From positions 2,526,891-2,590,890 of the forward strand of contig NZ_VSSB01000001.1 of assembly GCF_008122505.1 (NCBI RefSeq): DNA of 64,000 nt, in the 5' to 3' direction. The notes below the pieces were generated by a model. It was not told the origin of the DNA and searched no databases. It worked only from the letters and a program-made list of their open reading frames with translations. The DNA is from Agromyces mariniharenae. Its GTDB lineage: Bacteria > Actinomycetota > Actinomycetes > Actinomycetales > Microbacteriaceae. Position numbers and translations under genes: made by a program. This document shows positions 7,723 through 15,838 of this stretch, in pieces; positions within the stretch are counted from its first letter, which is position 1, and the number at the start of each line of letters is the position of its first letter.

Positions 7723-8460
7723 TCAGGCCTCCGCGTCGGCGAGCTCGACGAACCGCCGCAGCATCCGTCGCGGCTCGGTGACGGATGCCGCCGCCACGCG
7801 CGTGCTGAACTCCTCGAGCGCATCGGCCGCGAAGTAGCCGTGGTTCCGGTACACGTGGCCACGGGCGATGAAGTCGTCGGCCGTGACCTCGGGATGGAAC
7901 TGCGTCGCGTAGACGCGGTCGCCGATCCGGTAGACCTGCGCCGGGCACGCCGCCGACGAGGCCAGCAGCACCGCCTCGGCAGGCAGCGCATCGGCGGCCT
8001 CCTTGTGCCCGCCGAACGCGTGGAACCGCTGCGGGAGCACCCCGACCAGCGGATCCGCGCCGCCCTCGGGAGTCAGCGTGATCTCGATCGCGGCGGCGGG
8101 CTCGGCGTATCGCGTTCCCAGGGTGCCGCCGATCACGCGCGTCAGCACCCCGATGCCGTAGCAGGTGTAGAGCACCGGGAAGTCGCGTGCGATGGCGGCC
8201 TCGGCGAGGCGGGCGAGGTCGTCCTCGAGCCGTCGCTGCGTCGCGGACTTCTCGTGCTCGGGCGTGATCACGTTGTACGGACTGCCGCCCACGACGATTC
8301 CCGCGACGTGGTCGAGCGGCGATTCGTCGAGCGGCTCGCGGTCGAGCCGCACGTGCACGAGGCGCTCGGGCTCGAGGCCCATCGCGAGGCGCATCGACTC
8401 GTACTCCGGGGCGGCCGCCTCCGACTCCGGACGGGCGCCGAGGAAGAGGAACGGCTTCAT
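7723..8460 (-). CDS. Class I glutamine amidotransferase-like protein
   Basis: A 245-residue stand-alone GATase1 domain. The nucleophile is Cys100 in PVLYTCYGIG, and the other triad members are His189 and Glu191 in TQFHPE. The GGSPYNV oxyanion region lies at ~58-64. It resembles the GMP-synthase glutaminase-like proteins (YfeJ type), which lack a synthetase domain. Members of this group may hydrolyse small gamma-glutamyl compounds, but the substrate here is unknown. Its start overlaps the stop of the upstream LysR-type protein by four bases, so the two genes are translationally coupled. Confidence 0.88.
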   Translation of the reverse strand: MKPFLFLGARPESEAAAPEYESMRLAMGLEPERLVHVRLDREPLDESPLDHVAGIVVGGSPYNVITPEHEKSATQRRLEDDLARLAEAAIARDFPVLYTCYGIGVLTRVIGGTLGTRYAEPAAAIEITLTPEGGADPLVGVLPQRFHAFGGHKEAADALPAEAVLLASSAACPAQVYRIGDRVYATQFHPEVTADDFIARGHVYRNHGYFAADALEEFSTRVAAASVTEPRRMLRRFVELADAEA

Positions 8461-9185
8461 CGCCCGCGACCGCCGCGCTTGCGTGCGGTGCGACCGGAGC
8501 GGGCGGATGCCGCGCGCCTGGCGCCGCGACCTTTCCCGCCCGCCCTGCCGGCCCCGCCCTTCGCCGAGGCCTTGGTGGAGCCAGTGGCGCTCGACGCCTT
8601 CGGAGTGCCGGCCGAGGAGCCGGTCGCGTCGCCGTCGCCGGCGTCGCCGGCGTCGCCGCGCGAGCTCCGCGTCGTGCGGCCGCGCACGACGCCGACGAAC
8701 TCCTGGATGTCGGCGTCGTCGCGCTCGACGCGCCAGACGAGCGCGATGCGCGTCGGGGCGGCATCCGTCACCGGCACCGCTGCGACGTCGCGACGGTGGT
8801 GCAGGCGGGCGAGGCTGTGGGGGAGGATCGCGTAGCCCGTGCCCGCGGCGACCAGCTCGACGGTCATCGCGGGGTCGGGCTGTACGGGCGCGGCGGGCTC
8901 GTGCTCGAGGTCGGCGAGCGTGAGCTCCGCGGCGTCGGCGAGCGGGTGGTCCTTCGGGAGCACCGCGACGGCGACCTCCTCCCAGAGCGGGATGCGGTGC
9001 AAGCCCTCGGCCTCGACGGGCAGGCGCACGAAGGCGAGGTCGGCGTCACCGGCGAGGACCTCGGCGAGCTGCTCGGGCTGCTCGACCCGCGCGGCCTCGA
9101 GCGGCAGGTCGGGGCGGCGCTCGGACCAGGCGCGCAGCCACTTCGCGGGGCTCACCCCGGCGACGTAGCGGAGCCTCAGCGTCAC
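8457..9185 (-). CDS. LysR-type substrate-binding domain without HTH
   Basis: A 242-residue protein built from the effector-binding half of LysR regulators: LRLRYVAGVSPAKWL at the start, the repeated hydrolase-like folds, and GTGYAILPHSLARL near 120. It lacks the DNA-binding HTH. The C-terminal ~75 residues are a low-complexity tail of Gly, Ala, Ser, Lys and Arg. The GTG at 9185 starts exactly at the domain; an upstream ATG (9248) would add an unlikely Arg-rich leader. It is divergent from a DUF5997 gene. It may sense a ligand or modulate another regulator, and its basic tail could bind nucleic acid. Confidence 0.82.
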   Translation of the reverse strand: MTLRLRYVAGVSPAKWLRAWSERRPDLPLEAARVEQPEQLAEVLAGDADLAFVRLPVEAEGLHRIPLWEEVAVAVLPKDHPLADAAELTLADLEHEPAAPVQPDPAMTVELVAAGTGYAILPHSLARLHHRRDVAAVPVTDAAPTRIALVWRVERDDADIQEFVGVVRGRTTRSSRGDAGDAGDGDATGSSAGTPKASSATGSTKASAKGGAGRAGGKGRGARRAASARSGRTARKRGGRGR

Positions 9186-9314
9186 AGCGCCCCCGTCCGA
9201 TGTCCGACCCCTCCGGCCTGCCCACAGCCTAGCCACTCGGGTGCGCACGGCAGCCGCCGGGCGTCACACGACCAGCGGCGGGCGGATGCCGCGGAACGGG
9301 GCTACGGTGGCAGG

Positions 9315-9731
9315 GTGAGCCAGTCCCAGTCGATGAAACCCGAGACCGCCGCGAAGAAGCTCGGCATCCTCCTCGAGGCCGCCCCCGCGGACTTCCGCGA
9401 GGGCGTCGTGACGCGGGACGAGCTGAACGCGCTGCAGGCGGATCCGCCCGAGTGGCTGCAGGTGCTGCGCCGCGAGGGCCCGCACCCCCGCGGTGTCGTG
9501 GCCGCGAAGCTCGGGGTCTCGAACTCGGGCTTGGCGCGCGGCGGGGTCACCGAGCCGCTGACGACCGCCGAGATCAAGGACCTGCTCGCCGCCCCGCCTG
9601 CCTGGCTCGTGCAGGAGCGGGCGACGCAGGCGGGCGTGCGCGCCGAGAAGCGCCGCGTCGCCGACCGCGACGCCGAGCGCGCCGCCAAGCGCACCGAGGC
9701 GGGCGGCGGAGGAGGCGGCGCGGGCGTCTAG
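9315..9731 (+). CDS. DUF5997 family protein
   Basis: A 138-residue protein starting at GTG 9315. Conserved-looking segments are MKPETAAKKLGILLEAAPADF, then VTRDELNALQADPPEWLQ and a second, related PPAWLVQER. The C-terminus is a charged Arg/Glu helix followed by a Gly run. I recognise it as the actinobacterial DUF5997 family, which is often divergent from a LysR-type domain gene as here. Function unknown. Its stop overlaps the stop of the convergent carboxylesterase gene. Confidence 0.8.
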   Translation: MSQSQSMKPETAAKKLGILLEAAPADFREGVVTRDELNALQADPPEWLQVLRREGPHPRGVVAAKLGVSNSGLARGGVTEPLTTAEIKDLLAAPPAWLVQERATQAGVRAEKRRVADRDAERAAKRTEAGGGGGGAGV

Positions 9732-10360
9732 CTTGCGTACTGCGCGCGCAGGAACGCGGTGACGTCGGCGAGTTCCCGCTCGGAGACGGAGTGGCCGAGG
9801 CCCTCGTAGATGCGCGCGTCGAGGTCGGCGTGCTCGGGCAGCCACTCCAGGGTGCGGGCGACGGATGCCGCGGGGATGACCTCGTCGTCGGTGCCACGAC
9901 CCCAGAAGACGGGCGGGGCGAGCTGCGACATCCGTTCGTCGCCGTCGCGCACGCCGGGCAGCGCGAAACCGGAGAGGCTGACCGCGAACGCGAACCGGTC
10001 GGGTGCGCGGCGGAGCAGCTCGAGCGCGATCGCGCCGCCCTGCGAGAAGCCGAGGAGCCCGACCGACGCGGTGTCGGGCGCGACGCGATCGAGCCAGTCG
10101 ACGATCGCCGTCGTCGCCTGGTCGGCGTCGTCGAGCGCCTGCGCTTCGCCCTGCGCGAGCAGCGGGAACCAGGCGTAGCCGTACCCGGCGTCGATGGGCG
10201 CCCGCAGCGACGCGATCGCCGGAGCGAGCGGCAGGTACGGGGCGAGCCCGAAGAGGTCGCCCTCGTGGGAGTTGAAGCCGTGCAGCAGCACCAGGAGCGG
10301 GCGCCCGGCCCGGTCGGCCGACGATGCCGACCAGAGCACCGCCTCGTCGTCGATCCGCAT
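9728..10360 (-). CDS. Carboxylesterase/phospholipase (alpha/beta hydrolase)
   Basis: A 210-residue alpha/beta hydrolase of the short carboxylesterase/phospholipase type. It shows the oxyanion segment LLVLLHGFNSHEGD, the nucleophile elbow GFSQGG, a WGRGTDDEVIP segment with the catalytic Asp, and the catalytic His in GLGHSVSE. The ATG at 10360 is the natural domain start. It is convergent with the DUF5997 gene and divergent from the Nudix-like gene. It should hydrolyse small carboxylic esters in the cytoplasm. Confidence 0.92.
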   Translation of the reverse strand: MRIDDEAVLWSASSADRAGRPLLVLLHGFNSHEGDLFGLAPYLPLAPAIASLRAPIDAGYGYAWFPLLAQGEAQALDDADQATTAIVDWLDRVAPDTASVGLLGFSQGGAIALELLRRAPDRFAFAVSLSGFALPGVRDGDERMSQLAPPVFWGRGTDDEVIPAASVARTLEWLPEHADLDARIYEGLGHSVSERELADVTAFLRAQYAS

Positions 10361-10411
10361 CAGGGCATCGTACCCCGGGCCGCCGAGCCGACCGTGAGGC
10401 AGAATCGAGGC

Positions 10412-10993
10412 ATGAGCGTGCGCACACCAGACCCGGACTGGAACCCCGGCGACGAGCCCGTCGTCCGTCCGCCCGCGAATCCGGGCTGGCTCAGCGATCT
10501 CGAGCTCGCCGAGGTGCGCGGCCGGCTCCCGCTGCTCTACGTCGAGGCGGTGCCCGTGCGGGTCGACGGGCTCGGGCAGGTCACCGAGGTCGGCATGCTG
10601 CTGCGCGCCAACGCCGTGGGCGAGATGACCCGCACCCTCGTCTCGGGACGCGTGATGTACGGCGAGACCATCCGCGACGCGCTGTTCCGGCACCTCGAGA
10701 AGGACCTGGGGCCCATGGCGTTCCCGCTGCTGCCCGCGAGTCCCGTGCCGTTCACGGTCGCCGAGTACTTCCCGCTGCCCGGCCTCACGCCGTTCACCGA
10801 CGAACGACAGCACGCCGTGTCGCTCGCGTTCGTCGTGCCCGTCACGGGCACGTGCGAGCCGCGCCAGGACGCGCTCGAGGTCACGTGGATGACGCCGGTC
10901 GAGGCGGCATCCGAGGCGATCGCGGCCGAGATGGAGGGCGGGCGCGGAGTGCTGCTGCGCCAGGCGCTCGCCTCGGTGGGCGCGCTGCGCTGA
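10412..10993 (+). CDS. Nudix-like protein, DUF4916 type
   Basis: A 193-residue protein with the Nudix-like alpha/beta/alpha arrangement (RLPLLYVEAVPVRVDG, LLRANAVGEMTRTLVSGRV). The Nudix box is degenerate: the canonical GX5EX7REUXEEXGU is replaced by the region around MYGETIRDALFRHLEKDLG. This matches the actinobacterial DUF4916 group, so pyrophosphohydrolase activity is uncertain. The ATG at 10412 is used; the reading frame is open far upstream only as antisense to the esterase. Confidence 0.82.
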   Translation: MSVRTPDPDWNPGDEPVVRPPANPGWLSDLELAEVRGRLPLLYVEAVPVRVDGLGQVTEVGMLLRANAVGEMTRTLVSGRVMYGETIRDALFRHLEKDLGPMAFPLLPASPVPFTVAEYFPLPGLTPFTDERQHAVSLAFVVPVTGTCEPRQDALEVTWMTPVEAASEAIAAEMEGGRGVLLRQALASVGALR

Positions 10994-11018
10994 GTCGCGC
11001 GGCGCCGGCGGGGCCCGC

Positions 11019-11975
11019 CTACGCCGAGAGCCCGAGCGTGTCGAGGAACAGCCGCGCGAGGCGCTCGGCGTCGACGTCGAGCGCGACCTCGACCTGCGTC
11101 CACTCGCCGGCCAGGCCGTGCACCATGTCCTCGCCCGCGAAGTCGCGGCGGTCGACGAGCGTCTGCCCGCGACCGTAGCCCGCGAGCTCCACCCGCACCG
11201 GTCGCACCTCGGTGCCGATCGCCAGCGGATCGACGATCGAGCAGACCGCGCCGGCGTCGCCGATGAGGCCGGTGTACTCGGCGCGCTCGTCCTCGGAGAG
11301 GGCGACGCGGTTGCCGATCAGCGCTCCGACCACCCGGCCGAGCCGGTCGTCGCCGTGCTCGAGCGCGACCGCCGTCTCGTGGTCGACGGCGACGCGGTTG
11401 AACACGTCGAGCCCGTACATGTAGGCGGGCACCCCCGAGTCGAGCACGATCGCCGCAGCCTCGGGGTCGTGCCACACGTTGAACTCGGCCACCGCGGTCG
11501 CGTTGCCGACGCTCGCCGATCCGCCCATGAACACGATGCGCTCGAGGTTGCCGGCGACCTCGGGGTAGGTGCGCAGCAGCAGCGCGAGGTTGGTCTGCGG
11601 TGCGAGCGCCACGAGCGTCACCGGTCGGTCGTGCTCGAGGATGAGCCGGCGCAGGAGCTCGACCGCGGCGACGGGCTCGGGCTGCCGCGTCGTCGGCGGC
11701 AGCGCGATGCCGCCGAGCCCGTCGGCCCCGTGCACGTGGCGGGCCTCCCGCGGCGCCTCGAGGAGGGGTCGCGCGGTGCCCGCGGCCACGGGCACGTCGG
11801 GCGCGCCGACGGCATCGAGCACGCGCAGCGTGTTGTCGACGACCTGCGCGAGCGGCGCGTTCCCGGCCACGCACGAGATGCCGAGCAGGTCGAGGCCCGG
11901 ATGCCGCACCGCGAACATGATGGCCAGGGCGTCGTCGACGCCCGTGTCGACGTCGAGGATGACGGGAACGCTCAT
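11019..11975 (-). CDS. Inosine-uridine type nucleoside hydrolase
   Basis: A 318-residue enzyme with the diagnostic Ca-binding N-terminus ILDVDTGVDDALA (Asp8, Asp10, Asp14, Asp15), SCVAGNAPL, the FMGGSAS loop and EFNVWHDPEAA near 160-170. It cleaves ribonucleosides to base and ribose in salvage. The ATG at 11975 is chosen over one 27 bases upstream because DVDTGVDD should lie within the first ten or so residues. Confidence 0.95.
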   Translation of the reverse strand: MSVPVILDVDTGVDDALAIMFAVRHPGLDLLGISCVAGNAPLAQVVDNTLRVLDAVGAPDVPVAAGTARPLLEAPREARHVHGADGLGGIALPPTTRQPEPVAAVELLRRLILEHDRPVTLVALAPQTNLALLLRTYPEVAGNLERIVFMGGSASVGNATAVAEFNVWHDPEAAAIVLDSGVPAYMYGLDVFNRVAVDHETAVALEHGDDRLGRVVGALIGNRVALSEDERAEYTGLIGDAGAVCSIVDPLAIGTEVRPVRVELAGYGRGQTLVDRRDFAGEDMVHGLAGEWTQVEVALDVDAERLARLFLDTLGLSA

Positions 11976-12019
11976 CGGATCACCGTAGCGCGGCCGCGGC
12001 ATCCGCTGCCGTCATGCGC

Positions 12020-12523
12020 TCAGCGGACGAAGCGGACCTCGTGGATCTCCTCGCCGAGGAACGGCACGACCTGCTCGCCGCCGTCGAGCGCGTACCCGTT
12101 GCGCTGGTAGAACCGGTGCGCACGCGGGTTGTCGGACGCCACCCAGAGGTAGGAGGGGTCGGTGCCGACGGCGGCGTCGAAGAGCTTCTGGCCGATGCCG
12201 GTGCCGTGGTACGCGTCGAGCAGGTAGATGAAGTAGAGCTCGCGCTCGCGCGGGGCGTCCTCGTCGCGGGCCGGGCCCGAGCCGACGAAGCCGACGATCT
12301 CGCCGTCGACGAGCGCGGCGAACTGCTGGTACTCCTCGCCGCGCTCGGCGTAGTGGTTCCACAGCTCGGCCATGCGCCGAGGGGAGAGCTTCTCGAAAGC
12401 GGCTGCGCTGATGAGGTGGTCGTACGTCTCGTGCCAGCAGATGGCGTGGACCCGCCCCAGGGCCTCGACGTCGGAATCGCGGATGGGACGGACGACGACT
12501 TCGGCAACAACATCGGTGCTCAT
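12020..12523 (-). CDS. GNAT-family N-acetyltransferase
   Basis: A 167-residue GNAT fold: VVVRPIRDSDVEAL at the N-terminus, the beta4 strand ELYFIYLLDAYHGTGIGQKLF with the acetyl-CoA P-loop (Gly-Thr-Gly-Ile-Gly), and LWVASDNPRAHRFYQRNGY near the C-terminus. The acceptor substrate cannot be told. It lies between the nucleoside hydrolase and the helicase, all on the same strand but separated by intergenic repeats. Confidence 0.93.
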   Translation of the reverse strand: MSTDVVAEVVVRPIRDSDVEALGRVHAICWHETYDHLISAAAFEKLSPRRMAELWNHYAERGEEYQQFAALVDGEIVGFVGSGPARDEDAPRERELYFIYLLDAYHGTGIGQKLFDAAVGTDPSYLWVASDNPRAHRFYQRNGYALDGGEQVVPFLGEEIHEVRFVR

Positions 12524-12580
12524 GCCGAAAGGCTAAGCCAGCGCGCGCGCGACGCGAAATCGAGCGTCGAGCAGCCGGTG

Positions 12581-12666
12581 GTCGAGTAGGGCCGGCGCAG
12601 CCGACCCGTATCGAGACCCATGGGTGCGTCTCGATACGCGTCCGGCTGCGCCGGGCGCTACTCGAC
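12581..12666. repeat. Imperfect inverted repeat (REP-like)
   Basis: An 86-bp nested dyad. GTCGAGTAG (12581-12589) pairs with CTACTCGAC (12658-12666). GGCGCAGCCG pairs with CGGCTGCGCC, and GTATCGAGAC pairs with GTCTCGATAC near the centre. It lies just downstream of the helicase stop, so it could end that transcript. From memory, very similar elements are scattered between genes in Microbacteriaceae. Confidence 0.75.
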
Positions 12667-12680
12667 GAGCGGGGCTTGGG

Positions 12681-14261
12681 TCAGCCCTGCGCGCGGCGGT
12701 TCGTGCGCTGGTTGCGGTTCGGCGAGACGAGGCTGCCGACGCGCAGCGGCTGCTTCGCGGTCGAGCGACCGGATGCCCCGCGCTGCGCGCCCGTCGTCTG
12801 CGCACCGCGGCTCTGGCCGGCGCCCTGCTTGGGAGCGTGCGCCTTCGCCTCGGCCGGACGACCCGAGCGGTCACGGCGCGGCGTCGCGGGCGCGACATCC
12901 GAGCTGCCCTGACCGCGACCGCGGCCGCGGCTGCGCCGGCCCTCGCCGGCCGGACGCTGCGCACCGGCGGCGCCGGCGAGCTCGTCGCGACGGGCGCGCT
13001 TGCGCTGTGCGTTCGCGCCCTGCGAGCGGCCGCCGCCTCCGCCGTTGCCCGAGCCCGTCGACGGGCGCGGCGCGGGCTTCACGTAGGCTGCGACCTCGCC
13101 GACGAGCGCCGTCACCGACGCCGACTCGGCGGTGACCCGCTCGGGCGTCACGGTGATGGCGGCCTTGCGCAGCAGGGTCTTGAGGTCCTGCTTCTGGCCG
13201 GGCAGGCAGATCGTCACGACGTCGCCCTCGCTGCCGGCACGCGCGGTGCGGCCGGAGCGGTGCAGGTACGCCTTGTGCTCCATGGGCGGGTCGACGTGGA
13301 TCACGAGCTCGACGTGGTCGACGTGCACGCCGCGAGCCGCGACATCCGTGGCGACCATGACCTTGACCGAGCCGTCGCCGAACGCGGCGAGGTTGCGGTC
13401 GCGCTGCGGCTGCGACAGGTTGCCGTGGAGGTCGACGGCGGGGATGCCCTGCTCGGTGAGCTTCTTCGCCAGCTTCTTCGCGTGGTGCTTGGTGCGCATG
13501 AAGAGGATGCGGCGGCCGGTGCCCGACGCGAGCGTGCGCACGAGCTCGTTCTTCGCGTCGACGTCGTCGATCTCGAAGACGTGGTGGGTCATCTGGGCGA
13601 CGGGGGAGTTCGCCTCGTCGACCGAGTGCAGCACCTCGTTCTGCAGGTAGCGCTTCACGAGCTTGTCCACGCCGTTGTCGAGCGTGGCCGAGAACAGCAG
13701 GCGCTGCCCGCCGCGGGGCGTCTTGTCGAGGATGCGCGTGACGACCGGCAGGAACCCGAGGTCGGCCATGTGGTCGGCCTCGTCGAGCACCGTGATCTCC
13801 ACGGCGTCGAGCGTGATGAAGCCCTGCTGCATGAGGTCCTCGAGGCGGCCGGGCGTGGCCACGACGACGTCGACGCCGGCACGCAGCGCGTCGACCTGGC
13901 GCTTCTGGTTGATGCCGCCGTAGATCGTGGTGGCCTTCAGGTCGTATGCGGCGGCGAGCGGCTCGATGGTCGCGGTGATCTGCGTCGCGAGCTCGCGGGT
14001 CGGCGCGAGCACGAGGGCGAGCGGACGGCCCGGGCGGCGCCGGCCACCGGCGAGGGACGTGCCGAGGCGCGCGGCGATGGGCAGCGCGAAGGCGAGGGTC
14101 TTGCCCGAGCCGGTCTTGCCGCGGCCGAGCACGTCGCGTCCGGCGAGCGTGTCGGGCAGGGTGTCGACCTGGATCGGGAACGGGGAGGTCTTGCCGTCGG
14201 CGGCGAGGGCCGCGACGAGCGGGGCGGGCACGCCCAGCGTTGAGAAGGTGATGTCGGTCAC
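12681..14261 (-). CDS. DEAD-box ATP-dependent RNA helicase
   Basis: A 526-residue helicase. In order it has Q-motif (PFPIQ, ~27-31), Walker A GRGKTGSGKT (~46-55), motif Ia APTRELA (~86-92), VVATPGRL (~133-140), DEAD (160-163), SAT (191-193) and a second RecA domain with MVATDVAARGVHVDHV and HRSGRTARAG. From ~375 to the end is a basic tail rich in Gly, Arg, Gln and Ser, typical of RNA-binding extensions in cold-adaptation or ribosome-assembly helicases. The GTG at 14261 begins the domain; the open frame upstream is unrelated. No gene follows in the same unit. Confidence 0.95.
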   Translation of the reverse strand: MTDITFSTLGVPAPLVAALAADGKTSPFPIQVDTLPDTLAGRDVLGRGKTGSGKTLAFALPIAARLGTSLAGGRRRPGRPLALVLAPTRELATQITATIEPLAAAYDLKATTIYGGINQKRQVDALRAGVDVVVATPGRLEDLMQQGFITLDAVEITVLDEADHMADLGFLPVVTRILDKTPRGGQRLLFSATLDNGVDKLVKRYLQNEVLHSVDEANSPVAQMTHHVFEIDDVDAKNELVRTLASGTGRRILFMRTKHHAKKLAKKLTEQGIPAVDLHGNLSQPQRDRNLAAFGDGSVKVMVATDVAARGVHVDHVELVIHVDPPMEHKAYLHRSGRTARAGSEGDVVTICLPGQKQDLKTLLRKAAITVTPERVTAESASVTALVGEVAAYVKPAPRPSTGSGNGGGGGRSQGANAQRKRARRDELAGAAGAQRPAGEGRRSRGRGRGQGSSDVAPATPRRDRSGRPAEAKAHAPKQGAGQSRGAQTTGAQRGASGRSTAKQPLRVGSLVSPNRNQRTNRRAQG

Positions 14262-14521
14262 TGGTGCCTTTCGGGGGCAGAGCGCACCGCAGGTCGAAGT
14301 GCCCGCGCTCTTCGACTGGCTCGAGGAGCGGCGGATCGGACCCGGCGGTGGGAAGTGGCGAAGGCGCCGGTCGGCGCATCCGTTCGCCGTATGAGAGTCA
14401 TCGGGCGCCCTCTCGACGAGGCCCTGCCCGGAAGCGTTTCTACGACGCAGGCGGCGCGTTCGTCGCGCTCGCCGTCGACCACCATAGCGGATCCCGCGGG
14501 GCGGATGCTGTGAGCGAGGGC

Positions 14522-15151
14522 TCAGCGCGGCATCCGCTCGCCCACCGGGATCTCGTCGCGCAGGGTGTTGCCCGGCTGCGCGAGCGGGCACGACCACGAC
14601 GGGTCGTAGGCGCACGAGGGGTTGTAGGCGAAGTTGAAGTCGATCACGAGCGTGTCGTCGCCGGCGCCCGGACCGAGGTCGGCGCCCTTGACCGTGTCGA
14701 GCAGGTAGCGCCCGCCGCCGTACGTGCCGCCCGCGACCCCGGCGAGGCCGTCCTTCACCGGCAGGAACAGGCCGCCGCCGTAGCCCGTGAGCCGCCACAC
14801 GTCGAGCGAGCCGAGGTAGGGCAGGCGCACCGTGCCCACGAGCGAGAACGGGATCCTGCCGTCGGTGGCGCTGTCGACGACGATGCGCACGGGCTCCTCC
14901 GAGCGGTGCACCTCGAGCTCGAAGCGCCAGTCGGGGTCGTAGCGGGTGATGCGCAGGCCCGTGAAGTTCGCGCGGTCGTCGGGCAGCAGCGGCGACTGCG
15001 GATGCCCCGCGAACAGCTCGTCGCGCCCCGACTTCCACAGCTCGTGGCCCGACGCGGGGTCGTGCACGCTGAGCTGGCGCACGCCCGCGTAGAGGCCGAA
15101 GACCCGTCTTCGCCAGTCCGCGAGCTGCAGCGACCCGATCGAGGTGTTCAC
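14522..15151 (-). CDS. DUF1684 family protein
   Basis: A 209-residue protein, mostly beta, with typical DUF1684 segments: LADWRRRVFGLYAGVR, HELWKSGRDELFAGHPQSPL, the GRIPFSLVGTV/LPYL region, DGLAGVAGGTYGGGRYLLDT, and the Cys/Pro motif DFNFAYNPSCAYDPSWSCPL near the C-terminus. The family is uncharacterised. The GTG at 15149-15151 overlaps the stop of the upstream START-like gene by four bases, so the two are co-translated. Confidence 0.92.
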   Translation of the reverse strand: MNTSIGSLQLADWRRRVFGLYAGVRQLSVHDPASGHELWKSGRDELFAGHPQSPLLPDDRANFTGLRITRYDPDWRFELEVHRSEEPVRIVVDSATDGRIPFSLVGTVRLPYLGSLDVWRLTGYGGGLFLPVKDGLAGVAGGTYGGGRYLLDTVKGADLGPGAGDDTLVIDFNFAYNPSCAYDPSWSCPLAQPGNTLRDEIPVGERMPR

Positions 15152-15738
15152 GCGGCGGCTCCCAGGGTGACGGATGCCGCGCCCGCTGCCCCGGCGGTGG
15201 CTGCGCTCGCCGTCGCGTCGCCCGCTGCGCCGGCGGCGGCCGCGGCATCCGCCGTGCCGGGCGGGTCGAACGACCACGTCGGCGCGAGCTGCCGGAGCCG
15301 CATGCCGCGCCACTGCCAGAACGCCCACGTCGGATACCACGCGACCACGTCGAGCGCGCCCGCGTGCGCGAGCAGCTGGTCGCGGTAGAGCGTGCGCCCG
15401 TCGGGCAGGGCGGAGACCGCCATGCGGTGGTCCCAGCGATCGAACAGGGCGAGCGGGCCCGTGAGGGCGCCGCCACCGTCGCGCAGCATCCGCACGCCCG
15501 TCGGCAGCCCGCCCGGGTAGCTCACGTCGACGAGCTCCTCGCCCGCCGGGAAGCGCCGGAAGGCGAGCGCCCGTACCCGGTGCGGTCCCTCGGGCCACGT
15601 GGTCGGCAGGCCCTCCTGCTCGAGCGACGAGAAGTCGAGCCAGGGGGCGACGACCTCGCGCAGGACGGCCGGGCTCCGCAGCGCGCGCCACGCGGCATCC
15701 GGCGTGCAGTCGAGCGTGAGTTTGAGGAGCACCCGCAT
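15148..15738 (-). CDS. SRPBCC (START-like) family protein
   Basis: A 196-residue protein beginning MRVLLKLTLDCTPDAAW, the opening strand and helix of the SRPBCC/polyketide-cyclase-like fold. LRSPAVLREVVAPWLDFSSL, a central GLPTGVRML and GPLALFDRWDHRMAV follow. The last ~35 residues are an Ala/Gly-rich tail. The ATG at 15738 starts the fold. It is coupled to the DUF1684 gene and is likely to bind a hydrophobic ligand; the ligand is unknown. Confidence 0.85.
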   Translation of the reverse strand: MRVLLKLTLDCTPDAAWRALRSPAVLREVVAPWLDFSSLEQEGLPTTWPEGPHRVRALAFRRFPAGEELVDVSYPGGLPTGVRMLRDGGGALTGPLALFDRWDHRMAVSALPDGRTLYRDQLLAHAGALDVVAWYPTWAFWQWRGMRLRQLAPTWSFDPPGTADAAAAAGAAGDATASAATAGAAGAASVTLGAAA

Positions 15739-15838
15739 GTCCAGAGAGTAGGCCGAGCGGATGCCCCTGCCAAGGATCCCCGCCGGATTCACGGCGCCCG
15801 CCCGGCCGGGGCTCGGCTGCGCGTCCTAGACTCCGGCC

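Noticed and set aside
12624..14243. A 539-codon plus-strand frame opposite the DEAD-box helicase
   Set aside because: It is antisense to clear helicase motifs and is low complexity.
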